From Zopfochytrium polystomum (taxonomy: Eukaryota; Chytridiomycota; Chytridiomycetes; Chytridiales; Chytridiaceae), in the NCBI GenBank assembly GCA_025765615.1, contig JAIVFJ010000223.1:37834-101833 (forward strand): a stretch of DNA of 64,000 nucleotides, read 5' to 3'. This document shows positions 22,659 to 37,000 of the stretch, in pieces. Under the pieces are notes generated by a model. The model was not told the origin of the DNA. It made no database searches and saw only the letters and a program-made list of their open reading frames with translations. The first letter of the stretch is position 1. Each line of letters starts with the position of its first letter. The translations under genes were made by a program, and so were the position numbers.

Positions 22659-23349
22659 CAACCCGGCAACAAATCAAACAAGCCAGAAAAAGCTTTTGCG
22701 GCCGATATCTGCCTTGGGGGTAGTTGTTGGAATCCGCCGGTCTGTCGGCCCCGCTCTTGTCATCGCCCCCGTAAGAGTCGCCATGTCCGTCGGGTCTGTC
22801 CGTCGCGGTCGTCTGTCTCAACGCCCCACCCCACAGACAGGCAGACAGACAGACAGACAGACAGACAAACGCAAGGCAGACAGACACACAACGCTCCCCG
22901 CCACCCTCACCCTTACCCTCTCCTCTCCCACTCCTGCACTCCCCTACCCTCCCTCTCTCACTCTCACTCCCACTCACCTCGATCTCGCACACGACCTGGA
23001 ACGGCGCGAACCCGTCCACAAACCTCAGCGGCGCGTCCGGGTTCGTCGCATCGGGCCTCACAAACACCGCCGGCGGCAGGCCCACCCCCGTCGTCGCATC
23101 CGTCGTCCCATTCGTCGTCCCATTACCACCGCTCCCCGCGACCGCCGCAGCGTACTGCTCCGCCAGCACCTGAGCCCTCTGGAACAGCGCGACGACGAGC
23201 GTGCCGTCGGTGATGAGCATGAGCTCCCAGACGACGATGGCGGACGCGATCAGGGTCAGCGGGTAGTTTTTCGCGGGCGCGGTCGCGCCGACGACGAGCA
23301 GCGCCGCGACGAAGCCGACGCAGTTGCAGGCGAGGGGGAAGGCGTGCAT
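19882..23349 (-). CDS. Seven-transmembrane receptor-like protein with long Q/N-rich tail
   Basis: Exons (minus): 22,978-23,349; 22,356-22,389; about 21,959-22,229; 21,363-21,817; 21,155-21,280; 19,882-21,055; about 809 residues. I count seven hydrophobic helices: two in exon 1 (FVAALLVVGAT; IVVWELMLI), one across exons 2-3, two in exon 3 (VAYFCATWLSPCVTAV; FLTFEICWDAVFF), two in exon 4 (MLLWCSGIAVLSLLYIL; LLAVLLLACFGT). NGTT sequons sit between helices 2 and 3. A long Ser/Ala/Asn loop separates helices 5 and 6, as in a receptor's third cytoplasmic loop. The tail is Ala-, Gln- and Asn-rich. This layout resembles GPCRs, but I recognise no specific family. Two joins are imperfect. The exon 3 donor is a weak GTTCTA that leaves the wrong phase by one base. 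The last exon needs one base removed at about 20,287-20,345. Confidence 0.7.
22243..22280 (+). repeat. (GT)n microsatellite in intron
   Basis: About 36 bp of GT repeat inside an intron of the seven-helix gene, next to an exon acceptor on the minus strand. Confidence 0.95.
22610..22870 (+). repeat. (CAGA)n tracts in intron 1 of the seven-helix gene
   Basis: Two CAGA tetranucleotide tracts, about 22,612-22,658 and 22,835-22,868, lie in the first intron of the minus-strand gene. Confidence 0.95.
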
Positions 23350-25960
<2,611 letters not shown>

Positions 25961-25964
25961 GTGG

Positions 25965-26168
25965 TGGCAGAAAGCTAATCTTTATTTTCATTTGATCAAA
26001 ATATATAAAAGGGATGAGAAGCTCTGTCTGTAGTCCAGTGCTTGTCCAACTGGTGGCCAGTCAGACAGACAAACAACCAGAATTGAAAGGTTGAAATACT
26101 GCATAAATTCTATGCAAATACAGAAGGTTGGCTAGTCATGCTACTAAATTGGTAAGCATTCTCCAACA
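25965..26168 (-). repeat. Copia element 1, 3' LTR
   Basis: On the minus strand it begins TGTTGGAGAATG and ends TCTGCCA, and it matches the LTR at 28,861-29,083 over most of its length, with one internal replaced segment. A polypurine tract (GCAGGGGGG) lies immediately upstream on the minus strand (26,169-26,177). Confidence 0.85.
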
Positions 26169-28860
26169 CCCCCCTGCAATTTAGGGAGCACCACAACTGG
26201 CATCAGCGTAACCAGTAGGTATCATGTTTTCAGGATTGGTTCCAATGGATTCCTCATCCCATGGCGAAAACATAAGAAGGTCATTGTTTGAGATGTAATA
26301 AAGCAATCCATAATCATAAGTTCTTCGCAAGTAGCGATAGATACTTCCTAGAGCAGTGAGATGCTGTTTGGTTGGACTTTGAACATATGATGCTAATCTA
26401 CCAACAGAAAATGATAAATCTGGTCTTGTTTTATTTGTAAGGTATGCAAGTTTCATTAGAAACGATGCGTAGTGTGAAGTTTCTTGTGAATTCAATAATT
26501 CACTTTCTTCATCATGTTTCCACAGTTGTCAATTTGGATATCCAACCTCCAAATTGTCTCAAAATCTTTTCAGCATATAGACGTTGAACCACAAATATGC
26601 CGTGGTTGATTCGAAGTATTTCTACTTTTAATAACCAGTTTGCTTGACCCAAGTCGGTCATGATGAAATGTTCTTTCATTTCACGTTTGAAAGTATTGAT
26701 GAACATTTGGTATGAACATTTGGTCGTTCGAAGCAATCATGATATCATCAACATAAATAACTACAATGAGCAATCTGTTTTCTTTGAAATCAAATTTAAC
26801 CCAAGTTGATGGTTTACTCTTTAATGGTTTGTAACCCTGAAGTTCAATGATGGCTTTAATTTTTAAATGCCATTGTCTAGAAGATTGATGTAGCCCGTAA
26901 AGACTATGTTTCAATCGAATAATGCAGAGTTCCTCCCTTCGATTGTAAACCTCAAATCCTTGTGGGCATTTCATGAAATTGTCCACTTCAAAGTCACCCA
27001 TGTTCATGGTGACTACGGAAGATGAGGAAGAAGTAGAAGTTGTTCCAACAACATGATGGGCAGAATTGTTGAACTGAGAATCAAAAGCTTCAAATTGGTT
27101 GCAGGGAACTTTCATAATAGGTTTGGAAGAAGAGCAATGTTTAGGGGGCATTTCTTCAACCAACTCAATGATGTTCCCGTTAATTTCAATGTGATTACCA
27201 AAAGAAAGAGGCTTTTCCTTCACTGGCTTTTCTTTCACAGTCAACCCTTTCATCTTCTTCGTGAGAAGAGTGCATACTTGAGAAGGTTGATGTTGTTTAC
27301 CACAATGAGTGCAATAGTTACCAGTAACTGGTTTAACTACCCTTCCCTGAGTATCCTTCCTTTGACTTTGGAGTTTCCTTTGCCCTTTGCTTGAAAACGA
27401 ACAGGAATCATTTCAGGATGCTTCGACCAACACTTGGATTCATGTGTTGTTGCTTGTCTTTGTGCATGATGCAAAGACGATCTGCGGTAAGTCCAACAGG
27501 AGGAGGAGAAGCATTTGTATCCACATCCATCTTGAAGAATTCTTCATTCTAATGCTTGCAACTATCTTCTCCAGTTCTTGGATGAACTGGGTACCAGTCT
27601 TAAATGAATCATCTCTATGATCATTTAGACGACAGTTGAGGCTATTGAAAGTCACACTTTGGACTTCCAATACTTGCCACTTGCCCGCAGATTGTTCATA
27701 GAGTTGGCCTTCATACGATCCACGGTTTGTGTCATTGACACAAATTCATAGTGATACGTCCTCCATTTCTCTAGATGAGGGACAAGAATGTCTGCATCTA
27801 GGACTTTCAATGGGATTTCCATCCTATTGAATTTGGCAAATTCAATTGACTGATGTGATCGCTGACGTCGACGATGCTGTGAGTGTTGTGATGATTGCCT
27901 TGAGAAGTTCACGTGACAACTTGATGTTGACATGGGCATTGTGGAACGTCCTCGTAAAAGCTATGACGTATAGTTGTACAGGCACTAGCTTCTCGATGAA
28001 GGTACTCTTCATATTTCTCAAGCTTCTTGAGGTAAGTGTCCATCACAGTGTCATGTTCACGCTTGAGGTTGGTGTAACGACTGAGCACATGTTGAAAACG
28101 ACCGTTGATGAGATCTCACTTGTCTTCAGAAGCTTGATGATATTCTTGGGTGTTGATGTTGAAAGGCGGATCAATCTCTGGGTTCACCATGGCAACTGGA
28201 GGAGGTATAACTGGTTTCTCCTCTTGCTTGTAGTCAGACTCGATCAAGTAGTACAGCTCTTCCTTGGCAAGCTTGTTCTTGACCAACGTGATGTGGTTGT
28301 TGAACTGCTGTTGATCGCCAGAAGTGAGGACCGTAAGTGGACGTTCCAGAGTGACACCAAGCTTCGACATCTTGTTTGTTGTTTGATGACTTGACAAACA
28401 AAATTTGGACAGTCAGAGGTTCTCCCCATTTCTTGAAATCAACAAAAGAAAAGTCGTTAATCGAATCAAAAAAGCAAGTTCTTGACTTGAATCGATTGAT
28501 GAACGATGTCTTAATTGGTGGAGATGACCAGTAGATCCAACTGATTGGTGATGGTGGTTCAATGTTTGGTGGTTCAATCGAAACGAGGTCTTGATCAGAC
28601 AGCTTTCAATTGAAAACAGTGGCTGTATAGCTGACTGGTGAGGACGATTGATTGCTCTCAACACGATGGATGGTGATTGTTGATCCGATGAACGATCGCA
28701 AGGGCGTTTTCTCGGATGATCCCTTGTTTGTTCGCTTGCATGTGATGATGAATCGGTTCTCTCAAGGACGTCGTCTCCTATGGGGAAGCTGGCTTCGTTG
28801 CCTTTTTACGTATTTGTGTTGTTTTGTAGCACTGGTGGTTCCTTTTGCAAAACAGATTCT

Positions 28861-29083
28861 TGGCAGAAAATTAATCTTTATTTTCATTTGATCAAAATAT
28901 AAAAAAGGGATGAGAAGCTCTGTCTGTAGTCCAGTGCTGGTCCAAATGGTGGCCAGTCAGACAGACAAACAACCAGAATTGAAAGGTTGAGCAAATCAAT
29001 ATGACTGCACAAGAATACTTTTTACTATGCAAATACGGAAGGTTGGCTAGTCATGCTACTAAATTGGTAACCATTCTCCAACA
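28861..29083 (-). repeat. Copia element 1, 5' LTR
   Basis: Partner of the 25,965-26,168 LTR, with the same TG...CA ends. It is about 20 bp longer because a central segment differs. Confidence 0.85.
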
Positions 29084-29680
29084 CAAACAAGGAAATAGTT
29101 GTTCCCGGTGTTGTTCCAGCAGACTGAGCGAAAAAAATATTTTTGGCTGCGGAGACAGACGCTCAATTACAGGCCCCGGAGGAAGCCCCAACTTTTCGGG
29201 TTTGAAAAACCAATTGCCCATTTTCAATTAGAAAAATGAGAAAAGAAAGAGAAAAAAAAGTCAGCGATAGTAAAAAGAGGAAAAAAACTGACAAGTGCTC
29301 TTGTTGCCCTGCCTGCCCACCGACGTCGGCTGTTGCTTGCCGCCACGATCATCGTGGCAAACAACTGGTGCTGCACACCAAATACACAAACCAACTGAGA
29401 GAGAAGTAAATTACCCCCTTGCCGCCACTCCAGCCCACACCATTTGCCCGGATCTTGATCTCATCTCTGCTGCAACCCACAGCTACATAGTCAACCATCA
29501 TTGGACAGTGTCTACGCAATATCTCTGAGAGGCTGAGAGGAACGTGAGCTTTGTTTTTCGAGCCTCCACTGATCGCCTTGCAGTGTTCAATGCAAATGCT
29601 ATCAATCAGAAGCGAACGAAAACAAAATGTTATGGTCTGCATAAAGGGGCCCTGTTCTGGACTCAAGCAGCCACAGTCTA
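29084..29680. other. Intergenic, no gene seen
   Basis: A/T-rich sequence with no recognised coding or RNA feature between the copia LTR and the broken ORF series. Confidence 0.6.
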
Positions 29681-31600
29681 GTGTATGATGGGAGAAACTT
29701 TCTCTCTCAAGTAGAGATTCATTTTGAGAAGTACCGCTATTACGACCTAGAACCACCAAATTGGAATAAAAGAAAGTATTTTCTTTTGACTGAATTCAGA
29801 AAAGCTTTTCTGAAGAAGGATTCAAGTTTGCGTATACCAGCTGATAGATCGAAGGACATCATTCTCACACGTGTGTTTGGAGAATCTGATAATGACGAAG
29901 GACTTCAGTGGGCTGCTTCCCGGAATGGCATTCGATGGCTTCTCCTCGGGCAGTATTGTGACAGCTTCATGACTGCTCTGCTGGCTGGAGGAGAAGAAGT
30001 CACCAAACTTGCTGTCGCCCTTGCACAATTCGTTCCTCCAGCTCCTGGAGGAGGTGAATAAGCTGCTCAACAGCCCTCTTGTGGAGTTTTTCTACGCAGT
30101 GCAAACTTTGAAACACGGGAAAATGGCCAGAATACAGTGTCAAAACGCCGATGCAGCAGCAGTTTATGGGCAGAAGACAGCATCCCAAACGGCTCTGAAG
30201 TCTGCTCTGCAAAGTGAAAAGCAGAGTGAGAATTCATTCAGAGTAATTTGTGGTCAAGCCGCAGAATACCTGGAGTCCACAATTTGGACTCTACATTGCC
30301 TAAACTTGCAAGCAGGCTGGATGGTAAAAAAGTGGGCTGTAGGGCAGCATGTGAAGGCCATTGCACAGAGAAGAGACTACGAGTCACAACAAGCCTCCTT
30401 TGCTAAGTCCATCCTAGCATCAGTGCCTGCAGAAACAAGCCAGAGAGCAAACTCCAGCATCGGTTTAAGAAGGCGGATATCTCATCTTACAGATTATTCA
30501 ATACTTATTCATTTTATGAACATTCCACAAATTTTGGGACAGTTTGTCAAAATGCCTGAAGTGTGGAAAGACTTGAGAAATGATTTCCTGGATGCAAAAG
30601 CTACTGAGATTGAAGTTGAGAAATTTCCACAGCAAGATATCTGATAAGCAATACACATTCCTTTGAAAAACCGTTTTGATTTAACAGGCCGTCACTTACT
30701 CACATTTTTTGAAGATATGTCTCATCTTACATGCAAAAGGCTTGTGAGGAACTTTCTGAAGCTGGAGTACAAATTTGTTGGATTGGATCCATCTGCGTGG
30801 CAGAGAGTGACAGATTCTGCTGATGGTGAGACTCTGTTGCCAAAAGCCTGGTGGAAACATGACGCCATGGACGTCGTGCAAGGCAGACTTGCTTTTTCAG
30901 AAAAGGTGGAGAACAAACTTTGACAACTTGGTTATGTAAAGGAGGAAGAGTTTGCTAGTGTGATCAGAGGCTTCTACGATGCATTTGATACTCGTGGACT
31001 TTCAGATGACGACCGTATGGCCAAATGCCAGTTGATTATTGACTACTTCATGAGCAAGTTAGGCTCAGAGTTATCTCAAGTTCATACTGCCACAAAGTCT
31101 CACTTTTCAGGACTTAACGGCGAAGTTGTTTGGGGCGTTCTTATGAATCCAACTGCATTGATAGCACGATTCCGAAATCTGCAGCAGATTCCAATCAACA
31201 ACAATGTAACATTGAAAGCTATTGCAAGAAAACCTGTAGCTCATCTGATCTTGAACACATGGAGCTTGGGAACAAACCATGTTGAGCAGTGTTTTAGCAG
31301 GATTCGGGAAAAGGTGGAACAGGAAGAAACAACAAATCCAATGCAGAGCAAGTCAATGCCACTTTAAGATCCGTTCTTGTGGCAGAGAAGTATATCCATC
31401 TGCCACATGCAGAGAGAGGATTTGCAATACCACAGGCATCTAATGGAAAAACCTACTTGGATCGAATGTCCGAAAAGGAGATCTCTTCATGGACTGACCC
31501 AGCTCAAAAGTCCATACCAAGTAACAAGCAGATTAACAAGCAGACAAAATCTATGCGATACAGTCCATACTTGATGCCAATTCCAACACCTTGAAGCATT
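29681..31600 (+). pseudogene. Broken multi-frame ORF series, unknown (possibly a mobile-element gene)
   Basis: Consecutive open frames on the plus strand follow each other with little overlap: 29,681-30,061, 30,009-30,644, 30,663-30,923, 30,960-31,367 and 31,377-31,594. Composition and residue usage are protein-like. Read together they suggest one coding region of roughly 600 residues broken by frameshifts and stops. Visible landmarks are NWNKRKYFLLTEFRKAFLKK, a helical middle, and near the end a NHVEQCFSRIR motif, which loosely recalls the C-terminal HVExxFxxIR pattern of some cut-and-paste transposases. I cannot assign a family with confidence. Confidence 0.5.
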
Positions 31601-34021
31601 AGCAAAGCACGAGGAAAAGCTGCTGAATTGACTGCAATTCCAGTAACGAGAAGCAGGCTGGGAACGATTTCCCTAGTTTGCGCCTCTGCATCTGACCCTG
31701 TAGAACACTAAGACAGCATGGTATGTGAATTGATAGAGGCCAGGGAGGAAGTGCAAATCCTTCCGAACCAAGCAGCTTTGGGTGATGTTACAAATGTTCA
31801 GCATTACATGTTGAATCAATGATTTGTGTCATCAATAAATGATTTCGAATCTGTGGGTGGTATGTTGTAGTGTAGGTAACGTGGATGTGGTAGTCGCACC
31901 TTCATTCATTTCTCCTCCTGAAGAAGGGCAGTGGCGACGGCAGACAAAAGAAAATTTTTTTTCTCAGTTTTTGCTGAAACCACCATCCACCAATCAGAGC
32001 CTTGCAAGCGGTGCAAAAGGCTTCCTCCGGGGCCTGGCTCAATTACAGTGAATTTCATATTCCTTGAGATTTTGGGGCTGAAAAAAAAAGTTTTGGGGCG
32101 GCCAAAAAAAGTTTTTGATTAGGAGGGGTGGTCCGTCTCCAACATCAAAAGTTTTTTTTGCCCTCCACCAAACCACTGACAGGCCATACCCCAAGCCTGC
32201 CTAATTTATTATTTATTTTCGGCAATTGTACATACACGCTTTTTTTAGGGTTGGGGGGACTTAGAGCATTTGCGGTGGATGCTCCAAAGTCAGGGGGGTT
32301 GACTTGTCAATTCTCTCTCTCTCTGTTTTTGGGCCATTTCTCTTTTTCCTTTCTTCTTCAATCTGATTTCTGTCCTTTGGCACCAATACAGAGTCCCTTC
32401 AAATCCATCTGGCTTGCGACAGTGAGGGTAGTGAGAGGTGGTACACACCTGGGTGAGTACATGGTCCCTTCGGGGGCTCCTCTAAAGGGGCCGCGGGTGG
32501 GGAATGCAGCTGGCCCCACCACCGACCGTGTGACACTGCTGGCTCTGTGTTGGAGTGAGGATCACAGGAACTCGCCCGCCGAGACGACAGCGGTGGTGGT
32601 GGCGACGACAACGGCGTTGTCGTCCCCAACCTTCCCATCCCCGCAAGGGTGTTGGTGGCCACGCTTGGTGCAGCCCCCGACACCTGAGAGTTCAATCTAC
32701 GAGTGCCTGCCTCGGTCCTATTGCTGTAAGAGTGAGATGTGTGAGTACGAGTGCGATGCGATAAAGCCCGTTGGTTGAGTGATTGTGCTGACGCAGCCCA
32801 GCGGGGTGCGTGTACAATCGCAGGTGTTTCTGCATGCAAGTTCCCTGCTGGCGACCTTCTGACCCTACATAGTCGACTCCCTTCTCTCTCCCCCCTGTCA
32901 ATGGCGACGACGAGGGCTCCTGCAGCACTGCCCGCGACGAGGGGCGCAAGGTCGCGCCCTGTCCGTCCCGTTGCTATTAACCATTCCTGTTGTATTTGAT
33001 ATTAGGTTCCTGAGATAAAAACCCCCATTTCCCTCTTCTCTCTCTTTATTCTGCGGTTGTGTTGCGCCCTCGGGAGTGCCCTTCCATTTCCCCTCACATC
33101 AGCCCGCAGCCACGCGAGCCAGCACCGATCCTTCAGAGGATTGTCCCTCTGAATGTTCATTCTTTGTGTTTGAGACCCCTGTTAGACAGATCAGTAGGGA
33201 TACTTCGTGGACTAGGCAAGTAGTACGGTTGAAACACCCCCTAGACAACAGCCCAATAAAGTTAGTTTTAGCCTATTATTTGCTTTCCCTCACTCTAGGG
33301 CCCAGATCCCAGGGTCAAAGGAGTGAGTATAGTCTCACATAACCGTAACCCTGACAAAACTAATTGTCCTTGTCTACTTTGAAAGCCTCTCCTGAATGCT
33401 AAGAGTGCTAGCACGTCGAAAAAAGAGCGTGGCAAACAGAAAATGCAATGGGTATTTGTATTTCTAATTTACTCCATATTGGAATTTACGCTTAGTTGCG
33501 AGAGCTAGTGCAAGAGGAAAAAAAAGAAAACTTTTTTTCTACCACTGGTAGGACGTTGGGGATGAGAGGGTAAAATGACTCATTTGACCTGACTTTGCCG
33601 ACTGCAAACATCCAATGCAACTGAATTTTGGAATGGATTTTGGAATTGAATTTGGTTTGAATGAGTTTTACCAATGTCACACCGGACTCAGATAGAGAAT
33701 AGGAACATCAAAGAATGCAAAGAAGTCCAGCTCCATTACGCCAATCAAACTCAAATTGTTGTAAAGCACACAAAAAGGGCTCCATTCAGTGTCATCTTTG
33801 TGCTGCGATTTTTTGGTACAAGCAACACGGGCCAACAAAAACAAAAAAAGAAAAAAAAAGGACAGGAAGAAACAAAGAGGAGCAATTTTGGCACCAGTCT
33901 CATGTCACAATCAGCCCTCCAAGTCATCAAGGCATCAAAGCCACTCTCTGAAGCAGAAGGGCAGGACAACCACCTCCAAAGCCTCATCAACAAAAACACG
34001 CTTTCCATAACAGAAACAAAA
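31601..34021. other. Intergenic, no gene recognised
   Basis: Mixed sequence. A GC-richer block at about 32,400-32,960 has open frames on both strands without recognisable domains, and A-rich tracts lie around 33,840-33,860. No RNA gene was assigned. Confidence 0.55.
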
Positions 34022-37000
34022 TCAAAACTGAATGACAGAGAAAATGCCACTGCCAAGGAGAAGAATTGAATGTTTGGTGAGGAATTGTTGACCACATCGA
34101 AATTCAGGAGGAAGCCAGAAAAAGGATTTGGTGTTGGTGGGAGAGAACCAAACACCATTTTTCATAACAGACACAGAGGCAGTTATACCACCCTGCAGTT
34201 TCCTCCCTGACACATCACGAACACAAAAACTCGATTGTTGGCTGCAAGAAACAGTTCCAGAAAGACCAGCATTCTCTTGTAATTGGAGAGCAGTTGCAAG
34301 GTTGATGCAAATTGCTGTTCCAACCTTGTCCCTCAAAACAACAGACCGCCCATCAGCACTGAATCCATCAGATACTGTGAAAGAGAAATACTTAATTGTG
34401 TGCATCAACTGCCAGTGGGCCTTGGTCGCCTCTTTAATCCAGCTTGAATCAGCTCTGTCAGTGGATGCCTTCCAAATCCTGACTGTCTTGCTACCACATC
34501 CAGTCACAACAAACTGCCCATCAGGACTGAATGCTGCAGACAAGACGAACCCAAAGCCTCCCTCCAGCTTGTGCATCTCCTGGCCAGTGGATGCATTCCA
34601 AATCCTGGCTGTCATGTCAGCACTTCCAGACACGACAAACTGCCCATCAGGACTGAATGCTGCAGAGAAGACACGATCTGTGTGTCCCTCCAGCTTGTGC
34701 ATCTCCTGGCTGGTGGATGCATTCCAAATCCTGACTGTCATGTCAACACTTCCAGACACAACAAACTGCCCATCAGGACTGAATGCTGCAGAGAAGACAC
34801 GATCTGTGTGTCCCTCCAGCTTGTGCATCTCCTGGCCAGTGGATGCATTCCAAATCCTGACTGTCTTGTCAAAACTTCCAGACACAACAAACTGCCCATC
34901 AGGACTGAATGCTGCAGAGACGACACGATCTGTGTGTCCCACAAGCTTGTGCATCTCCTCGCCAGTGTGTGCATTCCAAATCCTGACTGTATTATCCGAA
35001 CTTCCAGACACAACAAACTGCCCATCAGGGCTGAATTTTGCAGAGTAGACAACATCAGAGAGTCCCACCAGCTTCTTGCATTCCTGGCCAATGGATGCAT
35101 TCCAAATTATGACTGTATTGTCCCAACTTCCAGACACAACAAACTGCCCATCAGGACTGAATGCTGCAGTGGTGACAGAACTGGTGTGTCCGTCGAGCTT
35201 GTGCATTTCCTGGCCAGTGGATGCGTTCCAAATCCTGACTGTCTTGTCTAAACTTCCAGACACAACAAACTGCCCATCAGGACTAAATGCTGCAGAGTTG
35301 ACCCTTTCGTTATGTCCTTCCAGCTTGTGCATCTCCTGGCCAGTGGATGCATTCCAAATCCTGACTGTCATGTCAGCACTTCCAGACACAACAAACTGCC
35401 CATCAGGACTGAATGCTGCGGACCTGACCGCTTTGGTGTGCCCCTCCAGCTTGTGCATCTCCTGGCCAGTGGATGCATTCCAAATCCTAACTGTATTGTC
35501 CCAACTTCCAGGCACAACAAACTGCCCATCAGGACTGAATGCTGCAGAGATGACAGAACTGGTGTGTCCGTCGAGTTTGTGCATCTCCTGGCCAGTGGAT
35601 GCATTCCAAATCATGACTGTCCTGTCCCCTCTTCTAGACACAACAAACTGCCCATCAGGACTGAATGCTGCAGACCAGACTCCTTTGCTGTGTCCCTCCA
35701 GCTTGTGCATCTCCTGGCCAGTGGATGCATTCCAAATCCTGACTGTCTTGTCTAAACTTCCAGACACAACAAACTGCCCATCAGGACTGAATGCTGCAGT
35801 GACGACCCACTCGTTGTGTCCCTCAAGGACATTCATGCAAGTAGGCCAAGCTGTTGGCTGCCCTTTGACAACTCTTGGGCACAACAAATCTGCTGGCAAC
35901 ATCCCTTCAAATTTCCTGTGAAATTCACAGCCACTTGGAGAGAAAGGAATGGCAGTGAAATAGACCTGCAAAGCTGATGCCTTGAGTGGAATGAGAAACT
36001 TTTGCACAACTCTTTTCATGTCCGTCATCAACGTTTCCAAGCTTTTCTTTGCAGAACCATTCAACAAAGTCTGAAGTTTTGTCATGGCAGGAATCACCAG
36101 GTTGAGTGAGTCCAACAAGCTGCAGGCCTCCATGAAGTGATGTCCATGATTTTCAAGAAAATCTTGCAACTCATCCAAGAGACTGTTTTTGGTCGTCTGA
36201 TTCTCCACAGAAAACACCTTTTGGGAGCATTCCCTTGAGGCGTCAAAACAATGCTCCCAGAAGTGCTTCACTGCATATTGGACAAGCTCTGGGATCGCTT
36301 TTGCAACTTTTTCATTGAAATCAGGGATCTCAGTGTGAAATTCGTCAAATGGCAGATCACACATATTGAACTTTAGATTCTTGTTCAGTGCACTGATGCA
36401 CAGTCTTGCAAATCGTGCATGACCCTCATTCACCTCAGTCCTGACAGACAGCCCACATCGCGATGGGTCAGTCAGGTAATCCTTCACAGACTTGTGGAAA
36501 ATCCTGATCTTCTTGGAGGAGCCGTCAAGTACAAGGATCGGATCAAGCATTCCGATGCATCTTTTCACATTTCCAGGGCTCTTCCCATCCAGCAGCGACA
36601 CCATGGCTGCTGCAGTCAGCGGTTCATAGGCAAGGACAATGATGGACAGCACTGTGTGAAGCAAAGTTTCCAACTGGCTCAATTTGGCTGAGTCCCAAAT
36701 GCCAGCAAAGATTCTGTCATACATTGTGTCAATGCGGCCATTCATCTGGTCACCCTCTGGCAGGGCGTTGATCTTGTCAAGAGAGATGACCTCAGTGCAG
36801 GAGTCCCTCAGGTAGGTGCAAGCAGTCACAAGCCAGACAAAAATTCCAGAGGACTTTGAAACAAGAAGCTTGGATCCCTCATCAACCACAGGTTGTGCAG
36901 CATTCAAGGATTTGAGGAAAGCTTGTGTGTACTCAATCTGGTCTTGAGTGTTCTCCTCGGCAGTTGGCTCAATTTCAGTGATTGGAATCTTTTCAAAGGC

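Larger units (their letters stand above)
25965..29083 (-). mobile_element. Ty1/copia-type LTR retrotransposon, internally deleted
   Basis: Direct LTRs (28,861-29,083 and 25,965-26,168) flank decayed gag-pol on the minus strand. The order is gag-like segments (about 27,440-28,400), a CCHC-like knuckle (CTHCGKQH near 27,290), then directly a reverse transcriptase segment (KHSLYGLHQSSRQW and the catalytic YVDDIM, about 26,740-26,960). The palm/connection region (to about 26,500) and the RT/RNase H linker typical of copia (RPDLSFSVGRLASY, about 26,181-26,495) follow. Protease and integrase are absent, so an internal deletion has removed them, and frames are broken at several points. No clear target-site duplication was found. 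The element is non-autonomous. Confidence 0.85.

Noticed and set aside
34128..35921. Plus-strand frames of 306, 226 and 281 codons with internal repeats
   Set aside because: They are antisense readings of the 126-bp WD40 units. The minus strand encodes the recognised protein.
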